From NCBI RefSeq assembly GCF_014196335.1, contig NZ_JACIDM010000002.1, positions 558,001-622,000 of the forward strand: a stretch of DNA of 64,000 nucleotides. The letters are read 5' to 3'. Position numbers and translations under genes: made by a program. Source of the stretch: Brevundimonas lenta. GTDB taxonomy: Bacteria; Pseudomonadota; Alphaproteobacteria; Caulobacterales; Caulobacteraceae. Shown in pieces: positions 34,375-42,594 of the stretch (positions are counted from its first letter, which is position 1; each line of letters starts with the position of its first letter). Under the pieces are notes generated by a model, which saw nothing but the letters and a program-made list of their open reading frames with translations, did not search any database and had not been told where the DNA came from.

Positions 34375-35352
34375 TTAGCCCTTCTGCGACGCCCGCCAGG
34401 TGTCCTTCTGGCGCGGCGTCGCGGGCTTCAGCTTGAGGAAGACGATCTGACCGGGCCGGGCCTCGCCCCAGCTGACGTAGATGCGGCTGCTCCGGTCCGG
34501 CCCCACCACATCGATCATGTGGGGTCTGAGCCCCGCGTCGGACGGCGCCGGCGCACCCTCGTCGTCGAGGTGAAACTTCAATCCCAGCCCTTGCAGGCGG
34601 AAGATCACCCCGACCAGCCGGCCCTGATCCTCGTCGATGACCGGAAGGGTCGAGACGGCCGAGCGGCCGAGGGACGCCTCGTGCGCGTCCGCATCCGTCG
34701 GCACCTCCAGACGCATGAGGCTTCGGGGCGGAGTCGCCGTCAAGGCGTCGGCGATGTCCGCCATAGGCGGCGGATAGTCGCGGAACCGGTAGGGCCCGAC
34801 CTTGAAGTCCATGCCCGTCGCATAGAGACCGGCCAGGGTTTTCATCGCCCAGAGTTCGAGCGCCTCGCCGGAGACGAGGGTCGAGAACCGCTTGCGGGAC
34901 AGGGACGCCTTGGTGGCGTGCATCTGCGCGGCCTCCAGAGCCAGAAACGCGCGCTGGGCATGGGCGTCCAGGGGCGAGAGCGCGGAGTTGTGGCGCTGGC
35001 ACGGGATCTTGGATGTCAGGGCGTCAGCGGACGTGGCCATCACCGGCTCCGCCTGCCACGGCATGCCCCTGACCTTCAGCCCCGGCCGGCTGATCAGGCC
35101 CCGGCTGATGTAGTGCTCCCGGCTGATCGTGCGCGAGCAGTCGCCAGACCGGTTGAGATAGCATCTGGGGTGGGCATAGCCGGTGACCGGCGGCGGCGGG
35201 TGGATAGGCCCCAGCTTCAGATGGGGGCGGCCATCGGAACTCAGGCAGCATTCGCCGAACGGCTTCCCGCTCTCGCAGGGACAGCGGTCGCCGCGCGTCC
35301 AGGGGAAATCCCATTGATCCTGGGGCGGAGTGATCCAACGCCGGGGCGCCAT
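34375..35352 (-). CDS. SEC-C motif protein with HNH-like centre
   Basis: This 325-aa protein has a SEC-C zinc motif near residues 23-37 (DRCPCESGKPFGECC). Next comes an HNH-like set: Cys residues in RCYLNRSGDC, then ISREHYISRGL, then IPCQRHNSALSPLDAHA. The C-terminal half is alpha/beta and unassigned. Its start overlaps the stop of the ApeA-like HEPN gene (TGATG), so the two form a coupled pair. Confidence 0.7.
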   Translation of the reverse strand: MAPRRWITPPQDQWDFPWTRGDRCPCESGKPFGECCLSSDGRPHLKLGPIHPPPPVTGYAHPRCYLNRSGDCSRTISREHYISRGLISRPGLKVRGMPWQAEPVMATSADALTSKIPCQRHNSALSPLDAHAQRAFLALEAAQMHATKASLSRKRFSTLVSGEALELWAMKTLAGLYATGMDFKVGPYRFRDYPPPMADIADALTATPPRSLMRLEVPTDADAHEASLGRSAVSTLPVIDEDQGRLVGVIFRLQGLGLKFHLDDEGAPAPSDAGLRPHMIDVVGPDRSSRIYVSWGEARPGQIVFLKLKPATPRQKDTWRASQKG

Positions 35353-36644
35353 CAGACCTCCGACGGCGGATAGGTTGTCAGATGATAGCCGCCGATCCAG
35401 CCGATCCGCTGGCCGTCATAAGCGATCATCGCGAACACGATCCGGGCGATGACCTCCCGAACGAACTGCACGTGAGGCCAGAGTCCCGATCCTGCCGATG
35501 ACCGCGGCTCGTCGGCGCGATAGTGGCCCCGGTGCACGATCTCGTTTCGGACGTTCACTGCACGATCCAGCGCCTCGAGATTGAGATCGGCGACCGGGAC
35601 ATTCCACTGCTTCATGAGCAGCCTCACCTTGTCTTTCAGCGGCCGGCGATTCAGGTCCGCCATCTTACCCGGCAGGGCCGTCAATAGCGCTTCAAGGTCA
35701 GGATTGCCTTGAGCCACTGGAGCCGCAGCCCGCATCGCGGTCGAGAGCCGTTTGAACTGCGTCGGCGAGAGAAAATGGCTCTGGCGAGACGTCAGGTTGG
35801 CATGGCTCAGGTTTTCGAGAACGGTCATGGCCTGAACCAGCCGCATCTCCGTGTAACCCGCGGCCATGACGTACCATTCGAGGGCGAACATCAGCTGCTC
35901 GACCTTGAACACCGGTGAAAACCAGGCGTCGACGGCTGCACGCACGAAGGCCTGTTGGTTCAAGAAATGGATGACGGGCTGATGGGTGTCGCCCCCGCCG
36001 GCCTGCTCGAGGACTTCAAGCGTCCACTCCGTGCCGCTCGCGTACTCAAGGGTCGGGCCCTTGAGGCTCCGGCCGGCCGCGAAGCTCGTCATAAGCCTGA
36101 GGTACTCCAGCAGCCGCCCCGCCTCAGCCCGCCACGCCGGACGATCGGCGACGGCGGACGGCGCGACGAGAGTTATGAACCCCGAAATCGTGTCGTCGAC
36201 TGGCTTGGCCGGGCCGCCGCCGACATAGATCGTTCCGAGGGCCGTCTCGACCTGATGCCGGCCGAAGCCCTGAAACGCCCGCAATCCCATACGTAGGAAC
36301 GGCTCCTCGTGCGTCCGAGAGGCTGTCAGGGTCGCCAGCTGGGCCTGCCCCTTCAAGGCGAGATAAGACCCCTCCTGATCGTCATGAACGGGGGCGTTGA
36401 GGTGCAGATGATCCGTCGTCAGCGTCACCTCGCCCGACTGCGCGACCAAGCTGAAGTAGGACACCGTCTCACCGCGGTCGTCGGGGCCGCGCAGCCAGGC
36501 GGTAGCCTTGGTGAACGCCAGCTCCTCGAAGTCGAAGACGAGCGATCCGGACGGGGTGAGGGTGAGCTTGAACGCCACATATTGGTCGTCACCGCCTCTC
36601 GAAAGGCGGCCCGTAAACGCATGCGGCTTCCGGAAATCCAGCAT
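35352..36644 (-). CDS. ApeA-like HEPN protein
   Basis: This protein is 430 aa from the ATG at 36644 (MLDFRKPHAFTGRLSRGG). The N-terminal ~200 residues are beta-rich, as in the ApeA N-terminal domain. The C-terminal ~200 are a HEPN domain with ALEWYVMAAGYTEMRLVQAMTVLENLSH and the canonical RNase motif Arg-Asn-x3-His in VNVRNEIVHRGHYR. ApeA proteins are anti-phage abortive-infection ribonucleases; the assignment here rests on motif order. Confidence 0.65.
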   Translation of the reverse strand: MLDFRKPHAFTGRLSRGGDDQYVAFKLTLTPSGSLVFDFEELAFTKATAWLRGPDDRGETVSYFSLVAQSGEVTLTTDHLHLNAPVHDDQEGSYLALKGQAQLATLTASRTHEEPFLRMGLRAFQGFGRHQVETALGTIYVGGGPAKPVDDTISGFITLVAPSAVADRPAWRAEAGRLLEYLRLMTSFAAGRSLKGPTLEYASGTEWTLEVLEQAGGGDTHQPVIHFLNQQAFVRAAVDAWFSPVFKVEQLMFALEWYVMAAGYTEMRLVQAMTVLENLSHANLTSRQSHFLSPTQFKRLSTAMRAAAPVAQGNPDLEALLTALPGKMADLNRRPLKDKVRLLMKQWNVPVADLNLEALDRAVNVRNEIVHRGHYRADEPRSSAGSGLWPHVQFVREVIARIVFAMIAYDGQRIGWIGGYHLTTYPPSEV

Positions 36645-36756
36645 GACACAACGGTACCCGTTCTCACGGGCTCCCGAAACCGAGGCGGTCCGTGAGCAGG
36701 CGCAGGACCGATCCACACCCAAAGTCGGCGGCGTTCAGACGGGCCGACAGCAGCGA

Positions 36757-38616
36757 CTAGACGGGGAACAGCCCTCGTCGCCCGTCACCCCCGGAGAAGA
36801 CTTCCAGATGCGCCCGAGTTTCCAGTCCGGTCGGCGGATCAACATTCTCCAGAATGACAAACTGAGCGTCGATCTCCAGCGAAGCCAGATGATCGAAGAA
36901 GCGGTCCTTGAGCGAGGTCGCCGCCAGCGCACGCTCGTCGTCCTCGAGCTCTCCGAACTTCGGCGTCTTTAAAGGATCGCGATAAGTCAGGAGCGGCGTG
37001 TCTAGGACCAGGAAGCCCGGGTGTGGCAAGCCCTTCTCACGGCAGAACAACAGGAGAGCGACCTTGAACGCAGCATGCGTGACGGCTCGGACGCCTTTGC
37101 CGTTGGCGACCCGAGCCTTGCCGTCAATCTTCAGATCGTAGGTCTCGTCATCAAACGAGACATGGTGCTCTCCGGGGAAGCCCCACTGCTCCAGCACGCC
37201 GCTGACGATCTGGGCGAACTCATGGGTGATGCTGCCGGCCAGGGCCAAGACAGGCCGATCCGCCTTGGGCGTCGCCTTCGCGCCTTCGTAACCGCCCCGA
37301 CGTCGCGAGAGCTCGTCGCGCTGCGCCAGAAGGGCGAGGCCGCGTCGAGCCTGGTCCCGCGCCGCCACGATCTGTCCCAGGTCAGACTGCGATTGGGCGG
37401 CCTGGGGCGTTAGGTCAGCGATATCGGCCTCGAGCTTATCGAGGCGGTCTGTGAGGCGGGGGAGTTCATCACCCAGAAGCGATTGCTCATCGCGGAGGGT
37501 GGCGAGAGTGCTTGCCAAGTCTTCGGACTGCCGACGGATCTTGGCGATCTCAACCAGAGCCGCCTCTCTCACCAACGCGATATCCTGATGGTCGTGAGCA
37601 TGGACCTGGGCGGCTGGCGCGGCTCCGCACAACGGGCATTGCCGTTCGGCGGACAGGCCCAGAAGGAAGCCCGCTTCTTCCAGAGATTCCAGTCGGTCGA
37701 TGTCGGATGCATACACCTCTTGAAGCTGCTCGAAGCGGTCAATGTGCAGGTTCACTTCGTCGAGCCGGCTCGACGCATCCGGAATGGCGCGCGCCAACGT
37801 CTGCTTCTCGGCCATGAGACCGCGGATTGAGGTCTGCAGAGTGGCGAAGCTGGCACTTGCCCCCTCGATGGAGCTTTCCAATCGATTGAGCTGATCCTCA
37901 AGGTCTTCGGTGTCCGGATACTCCGCCTCGATCGCAGCCTCGATCTCGGCGATCATATCGTCGACGACCTCGAGCCGAACCTGTTTGGCGGCGTTAAAGG
38001 TCTTTGGATCTTCGACCGCCACGAGTGCACTGTCGTCCAGACCTGTCAGCAATAGTCGGAACACGCTTCGCTCGGTCGTTCGGGCGTCACGCTGCCCGCC
38101 TTCGATCGGCGATCGTTCGATCTGGATGCTCGTTTCATCGACGAGATAGATCAGGCCGAGGTCGCGGAAACTCAAAGGCCGCTTCTGGCCAAACGCGTTG
38201 GTGGCGACCTCTTTGCCGCGCAGCCCGACTTCAGTGAGTAGCAACGCCGACAAATTACCATCGGCAACGGCGTCATGCTTGGGCTGCAGGGTCCGGGCGT
38301 TCTCGCCAGCAACGGGCGCAGTGACGTGCCCTTGGTGAAGGGAGAATGCGCCCCCACTCAAAGCACGCGACAGAGTCACGTCGCCCTCTTTCGGCAGCGT
38401 AAGCGCCAGCCACGCGGTGTCGTAGCCTTGGCGCTCGTTGATGTCCGGCAAGGCCTTTGAGCCGCCGAACATGAAGTCCAGCGCTTTCAGCGTGAAGGAT
38501 TTGCCGGTGTTGGACGCGCCCCAGATCAGAGTCAGCTTGTCGCCGAACGTCAGGGCCGCCGACACCTTGTCTGGCCCTGTGAAGGTCAAGCTGCGCAGAA
38601 CAATCCGATCAGACAT
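36757..38616 (-). CDS. ABC-3C system SMC/Rad50-like ATPase
   Basis: This protein is 619 aa from the ATG at 38616. Walker A GASNTGKS is at residues 33-40, followed by a long coiled coil. A zinc-hook-like CPLC at 327-330 precedes the returning coil, and a Walker B region LPHPGFLVLDTPLLTY is near the C-terminus. It overlaps the middle-component gene by 8 bases. ABC-three-component systems are predicted nucleic-acid-sensing conflict systems. Confidence 0.8.
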   Translation of the reverse strand: MSDRIVLRSLTFTGPDKVSAALTFGDKLTLIWGASNTGKSFTLKALDFMFGGSKALPDINERQGYDTAWLALTLPKEGDVTLSRALSGGAFSLHQGHVTAPVAGENARTLQPKHDAVADGNLSALLLTEVGLRGKEVATNAFGQKRPLSFRDLGLIYLVDETSIQIERSPIEGGQRDARTTERSVFRLLLTGLDDSALVAVEDPKTFNAAKQVRLEVVDDMIAEIEAAIEAEYPDTEDLEDQLNRLESSIEGASASFATLQTSIRGLMAEKQTLARAIPDASSRLDEVNLHIDRFEQLQEVYASDIDRLESLEEAGFLLGLSAERQCPLCGAAPAAQVHAHDHQDIALVREAALVEIAKIRRQSEDLASTLATLRDEQSLLGDELPRLTDRLDKLEADIADLTPQAAQSQSDLGQIVAARDQARRGLALLAQRDELSRRRGGYEGAKATPKADRPVLALAGSITHEFAQIVSGVLEQWGFPGEHHVSFDDETYDLKIDGKARVANGKGVRAVTHAAFKVALLLFCREKGLPHPGFLVLDTPLLTYRDPLKTPKFGELEDDERALAATSLKDRFFDHLASLEIDAQFVILENVDPPTGLETRAHLEVFSGGDGRRGLFPV

Positions 38617-39121
38617 GGGTGCTGGTCTCGCCGGCATAGTCGCCGCCATGGAACTCGATCCGCCAGCGCCCGATCCGTTCGGCGACGAGGTGCTCAAGGT
38701 CCGGTCGAGACCGCGAGAGCACATTGGATGCAAGCCATTCGGCCCGTTCCCGCAATGCGATCGAGTAGGGCGATCGCATCAACTCGATGACACCTACGGC
38801 CTCCTCGCTCGCCCGATAGAGCAAACCCGCGTCGCCGTCGGGCACGAACTCCACCAGGTGAAGTCGCCGCATCACCAGCAGACTGTCCTCGACCAGCCGA
38901 CGGCGCACGAGCAGCTCTCCGCTCCGTTGCGGGACGTCTGGATGGAGGCTCTCCGGTCCGCCGATATCGCCGGTGTGGACGATCAGATGGTCGAACCAGG
39001 CGATCTCAGTGACGTCGAAAGCGCGGGGATAGGCCGCGTTCAGGACAACAATCGCCCGTACGCCGGTTTCGAGCGGGCTATTGAACAAGACGGGGGCGGC
39101 GCCGCTCATGGCTTCTGCCAT
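38609..39121 (-). CDS. ABC-3C system middle component
   Basis: This 170-aa protein has the sequence FNSPLETGVRAIVVLNAAYPRAFDVTEIAWFDHLIVHTGDIGGPESLHPDVPQRSGELLVRRRLVEDSLLVMRRLHLVEF, a clear match to the ABC-3C middle component (winged-helix-like adaptor). It links the ATPase to the effector-bearing third component. Both ends overlap the partner genes. Confidence 0.85.
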   Translation of the reverse strand: MAEAMSGAAPVLFNSPLETGVRAIVVLNAAYPRAFDVTEIAWFDHLIVHTGDIGGPESLHPDVPQRSGELLVRRRLVEDSLLVMRRLHLVEFVPDGDAGLLYRASEEAVGVIELMRSPYSIALRERAEWLASNVLSRSRPDLEHLVAERIGRWRIEFHGGDYAGETSTHV

Positions 39122-40116
39122 CGTAGCCTCGGCTCAGCCTCGTTGGCGAAGTGGTGGCAGATCCCCTGCTTCGCCTTCACGCGGGAATGCTGTGCAAGGA
39201 CGCCGCTCGGCTGAACGGTCGCCGCTTGTGACATCACAGCATCGGCTCGGCTCAGCGCATCGGCGTGAGGTCCGTCGCAGGTGTCTGCCACGCCATGATA
39301 TATGTCGCTTTCGAACGCCTCGATCGCGGTCGCGTCGGTGTTGTCACGGTAGAAACGTTTGAAGGCGTCGGCGTCGTAGAAGCGTTCACGCTGTCGGGCC
39401 AGATGGGTTCCGAAGTGCGGGTGGCCCGCTGCGGCCTGATGGTCGGCAATGGGCGCGTCGGCGCGCTCGGAGTACGCCGCAAGCAGTTGGCCGATGTATG
39501 GAAGCTCGTCGTCGTGGACGACATCGGGCGTAGCCCCTAGGGGTGCCGGGCCGGGATCAGCCCCGAACCACTTGTACAGGACCGGCTTGGCGGCGGGGTC
39601 GCCGATAAGATCATCCAAGCCTACGCGGCCAATACGCGAGAAGTCATAGGCTTGGATAAAGGCCGTCAACTCAGGCGTCAGAGGCACGCTGGCCCCCTCG
39701 ATTATCGTGTTTTCGCAGTGCTCGTTCCAGCCCGCAATGAAGGCTTGTTTGAACTCGACCGGTTTGAACAGGAGGCGCTGCAGGTTGCGATTGACGCCCT
39801 TTGGGGCGACGAACGAGAATGCCCTAGGCGGGGTGAACTCACCTAGGCTGGCGTAATAGAGAATCTTGCCGATCTCGTGGAAGGCCGAGGCGGTAGGAAG
39901 CGTCTTGCCGTACTGCTTGCACTGGAAATTGTCCCAGTCGCCCTCATGCAGCGTCTGATCAACAAAGCCCACGACGTCACGGCCTCGATCACCCGAGCCG
40001 CTGAACACCTCGACCTTGAAATATTGTGTCTTCTTCTCAAGCGCCCAGTCGCGAACGAACTTTTCCAAGTCCGTCGCCGTCAAGGCAAGCAGCTGTCGAT
40101 CGTATGTCGCCACCAT
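39106..40116 (-). CDS. ABC-3C third component with Mrr-like endonuclease domain
   Basis: This protein is 336 aa from the ATG at 40116; the start is uncertain because the frame is open further upstream. The N-terminal Mrr-type PD-(D/E)XK domain has LTATDLEKFVRDWALEK, Asp47 in DRGRDVVGFV and the Gln65-x-Lys67 of FQCKQYG. The C-terminal half is the ABC-3C-type helical domain (FNAFKRFYRDN-like DADAFKRFYRDNTDATAIEAFESDIYHGV). It is probably the DNA-cutting effector of the set. Confidence 0.75.
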   Translation of the reverse strand: MVATYDRQLLALTATDLEKFVRDWALEKKTQYFKVEVFSGSGDRGRDVVGFVDQTLHEGDWDNFQCKQYGKTLPTASAFHEIGKILYYASLGEFTPPRAFSFVAPKGVNRNLQRLLFKPVEFKQAFIAGWNEHCENTIIEGASVPLTPELTAFIQAYDFSRIGRVGLDDLIGDPAAKPVLYKWFGADPGPAPLGATPDVVHDDELPYIGQLLAAYSERADAPIADHQAAAGHPHFGTHLARQRERFYDADAFKRFYRDNTDATAIEAFESDIYHGVADTCDGPHADALSRADAVMSQAATVQPSGVLAQHSRVKAKQGICHHFANEAEPRLRWQKP

Positions 40117-40253
40117 GGCCTGGAGAACTTCCCCGAGCGAGTCTCTCCCGCCTGAGGACGCTACCCATACGCGAGGACCACAGCAATCCTCGCGGAGAAC
40201 GATGATCCGGAGGCTGCCGCCGCCGATTGATCGCTGCGCCTGATATGCGGGGA

Positions 40254-40844
40254 TCAGGGCGTTAAGCACGCCAGCGTCCGGAAGGTGATCGAATAGCGCA
40301 GCGCGGTCATCGGCGTGATCGAATGCTCCCAGTCCCGGCGCACCTCGCCCGACAGCAGGTAGGCCGAGCCCGGCGCGAGCGGCGCGCCGGCCCGCGTCCA
40401 GCCGGCGCCGCGCTTCTGCCTGAGACGCATGATGCAGGGCGAGAGCAGCGAGACCCCGAGGATCCGGCCATACACGGGCCGGTCCCTGTGCCAGCCGATC
40501 CCGGCGCCGGGTTGATATTCGTTGACCAGCGCCTGAACGAAATCCTCCGCCGGCAGACCGGCCCGGTCGGTCAACTGGCCTAGCAGCTCCTGCAGGAACG
40601 CCGGCCAAGGCTCGGCCGCCTCCAACGCCTGGCGCGCCAGATCATAGCGCCGCCCGAATGCGGCGATGCGACGGTTGCCGAGATAGCCGAGGTGCTCGTA
40701 GGGCTTGAAGGACAAGGCCTGAAGCGCGCGCACCACCCTCGCCTGCTCGTCCTCTGAAAGGAGATCGGGCCAGTAGCGGAACCCGGCCGGGGCGGCGGGC
40801 CCGGTGGCGACCGGCTCGCCGAAGAGGTCTGCCTGCACACCCAT
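40254..40844 (-). CDS. alkB: AlkB-like 2OG-Fe(II) dioxygenase
   Basis: This 196-aa protein oxidatively removes alkyl lesions from DNA. It has the iron ligands His-x-Asp in GAGIGWHRDRPVYG and the distal His in DWEHSITP, and the 2-oxoglutarate-binding Arg residues in RYSITFR. Substrate-loop features LGYLGNRRIAAFGRRYD fit the AlkB family. Its start overlaps the dinB stop (TGATG), placing it in the same SOS-controlled operon. Confidence 0.9.
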   Translation of the reverse strand: MGVQADLFGEPVATGPAAPAGFRYWPDLLSEDEQARVVRALQALSFKPYEHLGYLGNRRIAAFGRRYDLARQALEAAEPWPAFLQELLGQLTDRAGLPAEDFVQALVNEYQPGAGIGWHRDRPVYGRILGVSLLSPCIMRLRQKRGAGWTRAGAPLAPGSAYLLSGEVRRDWEHSITPMTALRYSITFRTLACLTP

Positions 40845-41920
40845 CAGGCCAGGGCGAGTTGATCGGACGCCGAGACCGCCGGCGCCTTGAAGTTGGACAG
40901 GCTGACGCCGACCAGGCGGATGCCCTTGGCGGGCGGATAGAGGGAGCGGACCAGCAGCAGGCTGATCTCTTCGAGCCGCTCCCTGGACGTCACCGGCTCC
41001 GGAAAGGAACGGCTGCGGGTGGACTGCTGGAAGTCGGCCCATTTGACCTTCACCGTCACCGTGCGCCCGTATGCGTCCGATTTCTCGCACCAGCCCCAGA
41101 CATCGCCCGCCATGGCGATAACACCGGCCTCGATCGCCGAGGGATCGGTCAGGTCGCTTCCGAAGGTCGTCTCCGATCCGGACGATTTGCGCTCGCGGTT
41201 CGGATTCACCGCGCGATGATCCTCGCCTCGCGAGATGGCGTAGTACCAGGGGCCGGACTTGCCGAAATGCTGTTGCAGGAAGGTTAGGGATTGGTGCCGC
41301 AGGTCCTCGCCGGTCTCGATGCCCAGCCGGCTCATCTTGGCGGCGGTCACCGGCCCGACCCCATGGAAGCGTTTCACCGGCAGGGTCTGGACGAAGGCCT
41401 CGCCCCGACCGGGCGGCACCACGAACTGGCCGTTCGGCTTGCGCTGGTCGGAAGCCAGCTTGGCCAGGAATTTGTTGTAGGAAATCCCGGCCGACGCCGT
41501 CAGGCCGGTCTCCTCCAGGATCCGGGCCCGGATTTCGACGGCGGTCTCCGAGGCGGTCGGCAGGCCGCGCAGGTTGTCGGTGACGTCGAGATAGGCCTCG
41601 TCCAGGGACAACGGCTCCACCAGAGGCGTGTAGTCCGCGAAGATCGCCTGGATCTGTTTGGAGACGGCGCGATACACCTCGAACCGGGGCGGGACGAAGA
41701 CGAGGCCCGGGCACTGGCGCAAGGCCGTGGTCGAGGGCATGGCCGAACGCACGCCGAAGACCCGCGCCTCATAGCTGGCCGCCGCCACGACGCCACGCTG
41801 GGCGGCGTACCCCACCGCCACCGGCCGCCCGCGCAAAGCCGGGTCGTCGCGCTGCTCCACCGAGGCGAAGAAGGCGTCCATGTCCACGTGGATGATCTTG
41901 CGAACCGGCCCGTCGCTCAT
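40844..41920 (-). CDS. dinB: DNA polymerase IV (Y-family translesion polymerase)
   Basis: This protein is 358 aa from the ATG at 41920 (MSDGPVRKIIHVDMDAFFASVEQRDDP). Catalytic acidic residues are visible in HVDMDAFFASVE and in PLSLDEAYLDVT. The helix-hairpin-helix region VKRFHGVGPVTAAKMSRLGIETGEDL and a little-finger domain follow. It is placed with alkB downstream of a LexA box, so it is expected to be damage-inducible. Confidence 0.95.
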   Translation of the reverse strand: MSDGPVRKIIHVDMDAFFASVEQRDDPALRGRPVAVGYAAQRGVVAAASYEARVFGVRSAMPSTTALRQCPGLVFVPPRFEVYRAVSKQIQAIFADYTPLVEPLSLDEAYLDVTDNLRGLPTASETAVEIRARILEETGLTASAGISYNKFLAKLASDQRKPNGQFVVPPGRGEAFVQTLPVKRFHGVGPVTAAKMSRLGIETGEDLRHQSLTFLQQHFGKSGPWYYAISRGEDHRAVNPNRERKSSGSETTFGSDLTDPSAIEAGVIAMAGDVWGWCEKSDAYGRTVTVKVKWADFQQSTRSRSFPEPVTSRERLEEISLLLVRSLYPPAKGIRLVGVSLSNFKAPAVSASDQLALA

Positions 41921-41940
41921 ATCCCGCTGTACCAAGATCG

Positions 41941-41955
41941 GAACAGAAAGGGAAC
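41941..41955 (-). promoter_or_regulatory. LexA (SOS) box upstream of dinB-alkB
   Basis: On the minus strand the sequence is GTTCCCTTTCTGTTC, an exact match to the alphaproteobacterial LexA consensus GTTC-N7-GTTC. It lies 20 bases upstream of the dinB start, a position that would block the promoter. Confidence 0.8.
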
Positions 41956-42086
41956 ACACACACCCCATGTCCCTATCGCCTGCGCCGCTTGGCGGCAGTC
42001 GCCTCCTGTGACACCGGGTCGTTTCGCGGCGCGGCGGTCATCAGTCTAGGGTGTCCGTCTTCGCCGCAGCATCCGGATCGCCGCCC

Positions 42087-42542
42087 ATGACCCGTCCTTC
42101 CCGCCGCGCCCTGCTGGTCGGCCTCTCCCTGACCGCCCTCGCCGGCCCGGCCCTCGCCACGCCGTCGAAGCGGATGACCGCGTACAAGACCCCCTGGTGC
42201 GGCTGCTGCGGCGGGTGGATCGCCCACATGCGTCAGGCCGGCTGGACCGTCGAGGTCGTCGAGCGCGAGGACCTGGCACCGATCCGGGCCCAGCATGGCA
42301 TTCCCGACCGGCTGGCCTCCTGTCACACGGCGGTGGTCGGCGCCTACGCCATCGAGGGCCATGTTCCGGCCGACGACGTCGACCGGCTGCTCAGCGAGCG
42401 TCCGGCCGCCCGGGCGTTGAGCGCGCCCGGCATGCCCGCGGGCTCGCCGGGCATGGAGGCCGCCGGGCGCGAACCCTATACGACTGTCCTGATCCTCAAC
42501 GACGGCTCCACCCGCGTGTTCGGCCGGCACAACGGCGCCTGA
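42087..42542 (+). CDS. DUF411 periplasmic metal-binding protein
   Basis: This protein is 151 aa from the ATG at 42087. The twin-Arg-like/Sec leader (SRRALLVGLSLTALAGPALA) is followed by MTAYKTPWCGCCGGWIAHMRQAGWTVEVVE, the DUF411 signature with a CxCC metal site, and RLASCHTAVVGAYAIEGHVPADDVDRLL. The family is found next to copper and other metal resistance genes. It converges with the metal-resistance operon. Confidence 0.85.
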   Translation: MTRPSRRALLVGLSLTALAGPALATPSKRMTAYKTPWCGCCGGWIAHMRQAGWTVEVVEREDLAPIRAQHGIPDRLASCHTAVVGAYAIEGHVPADDVDRLLSERPAARALSAPGMPAGSPGMEAAGREPYTTVLILNDGSTRVFGRHNGA

Positions 42543-42594
42543 CGCCCGACAGGCCGGCGGAGGTCGTCAGGCGACCGGTTCACGGCCGGTCGGG

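Noticed and set aside
42572..42592. Hairpin CGACCGG/CCGGTCG between DUF411 and acyltransferase genes
   Set aside because: The stem is short in very GC-rich DNA and lacks a T-tract; not strong enough to call a terminator.
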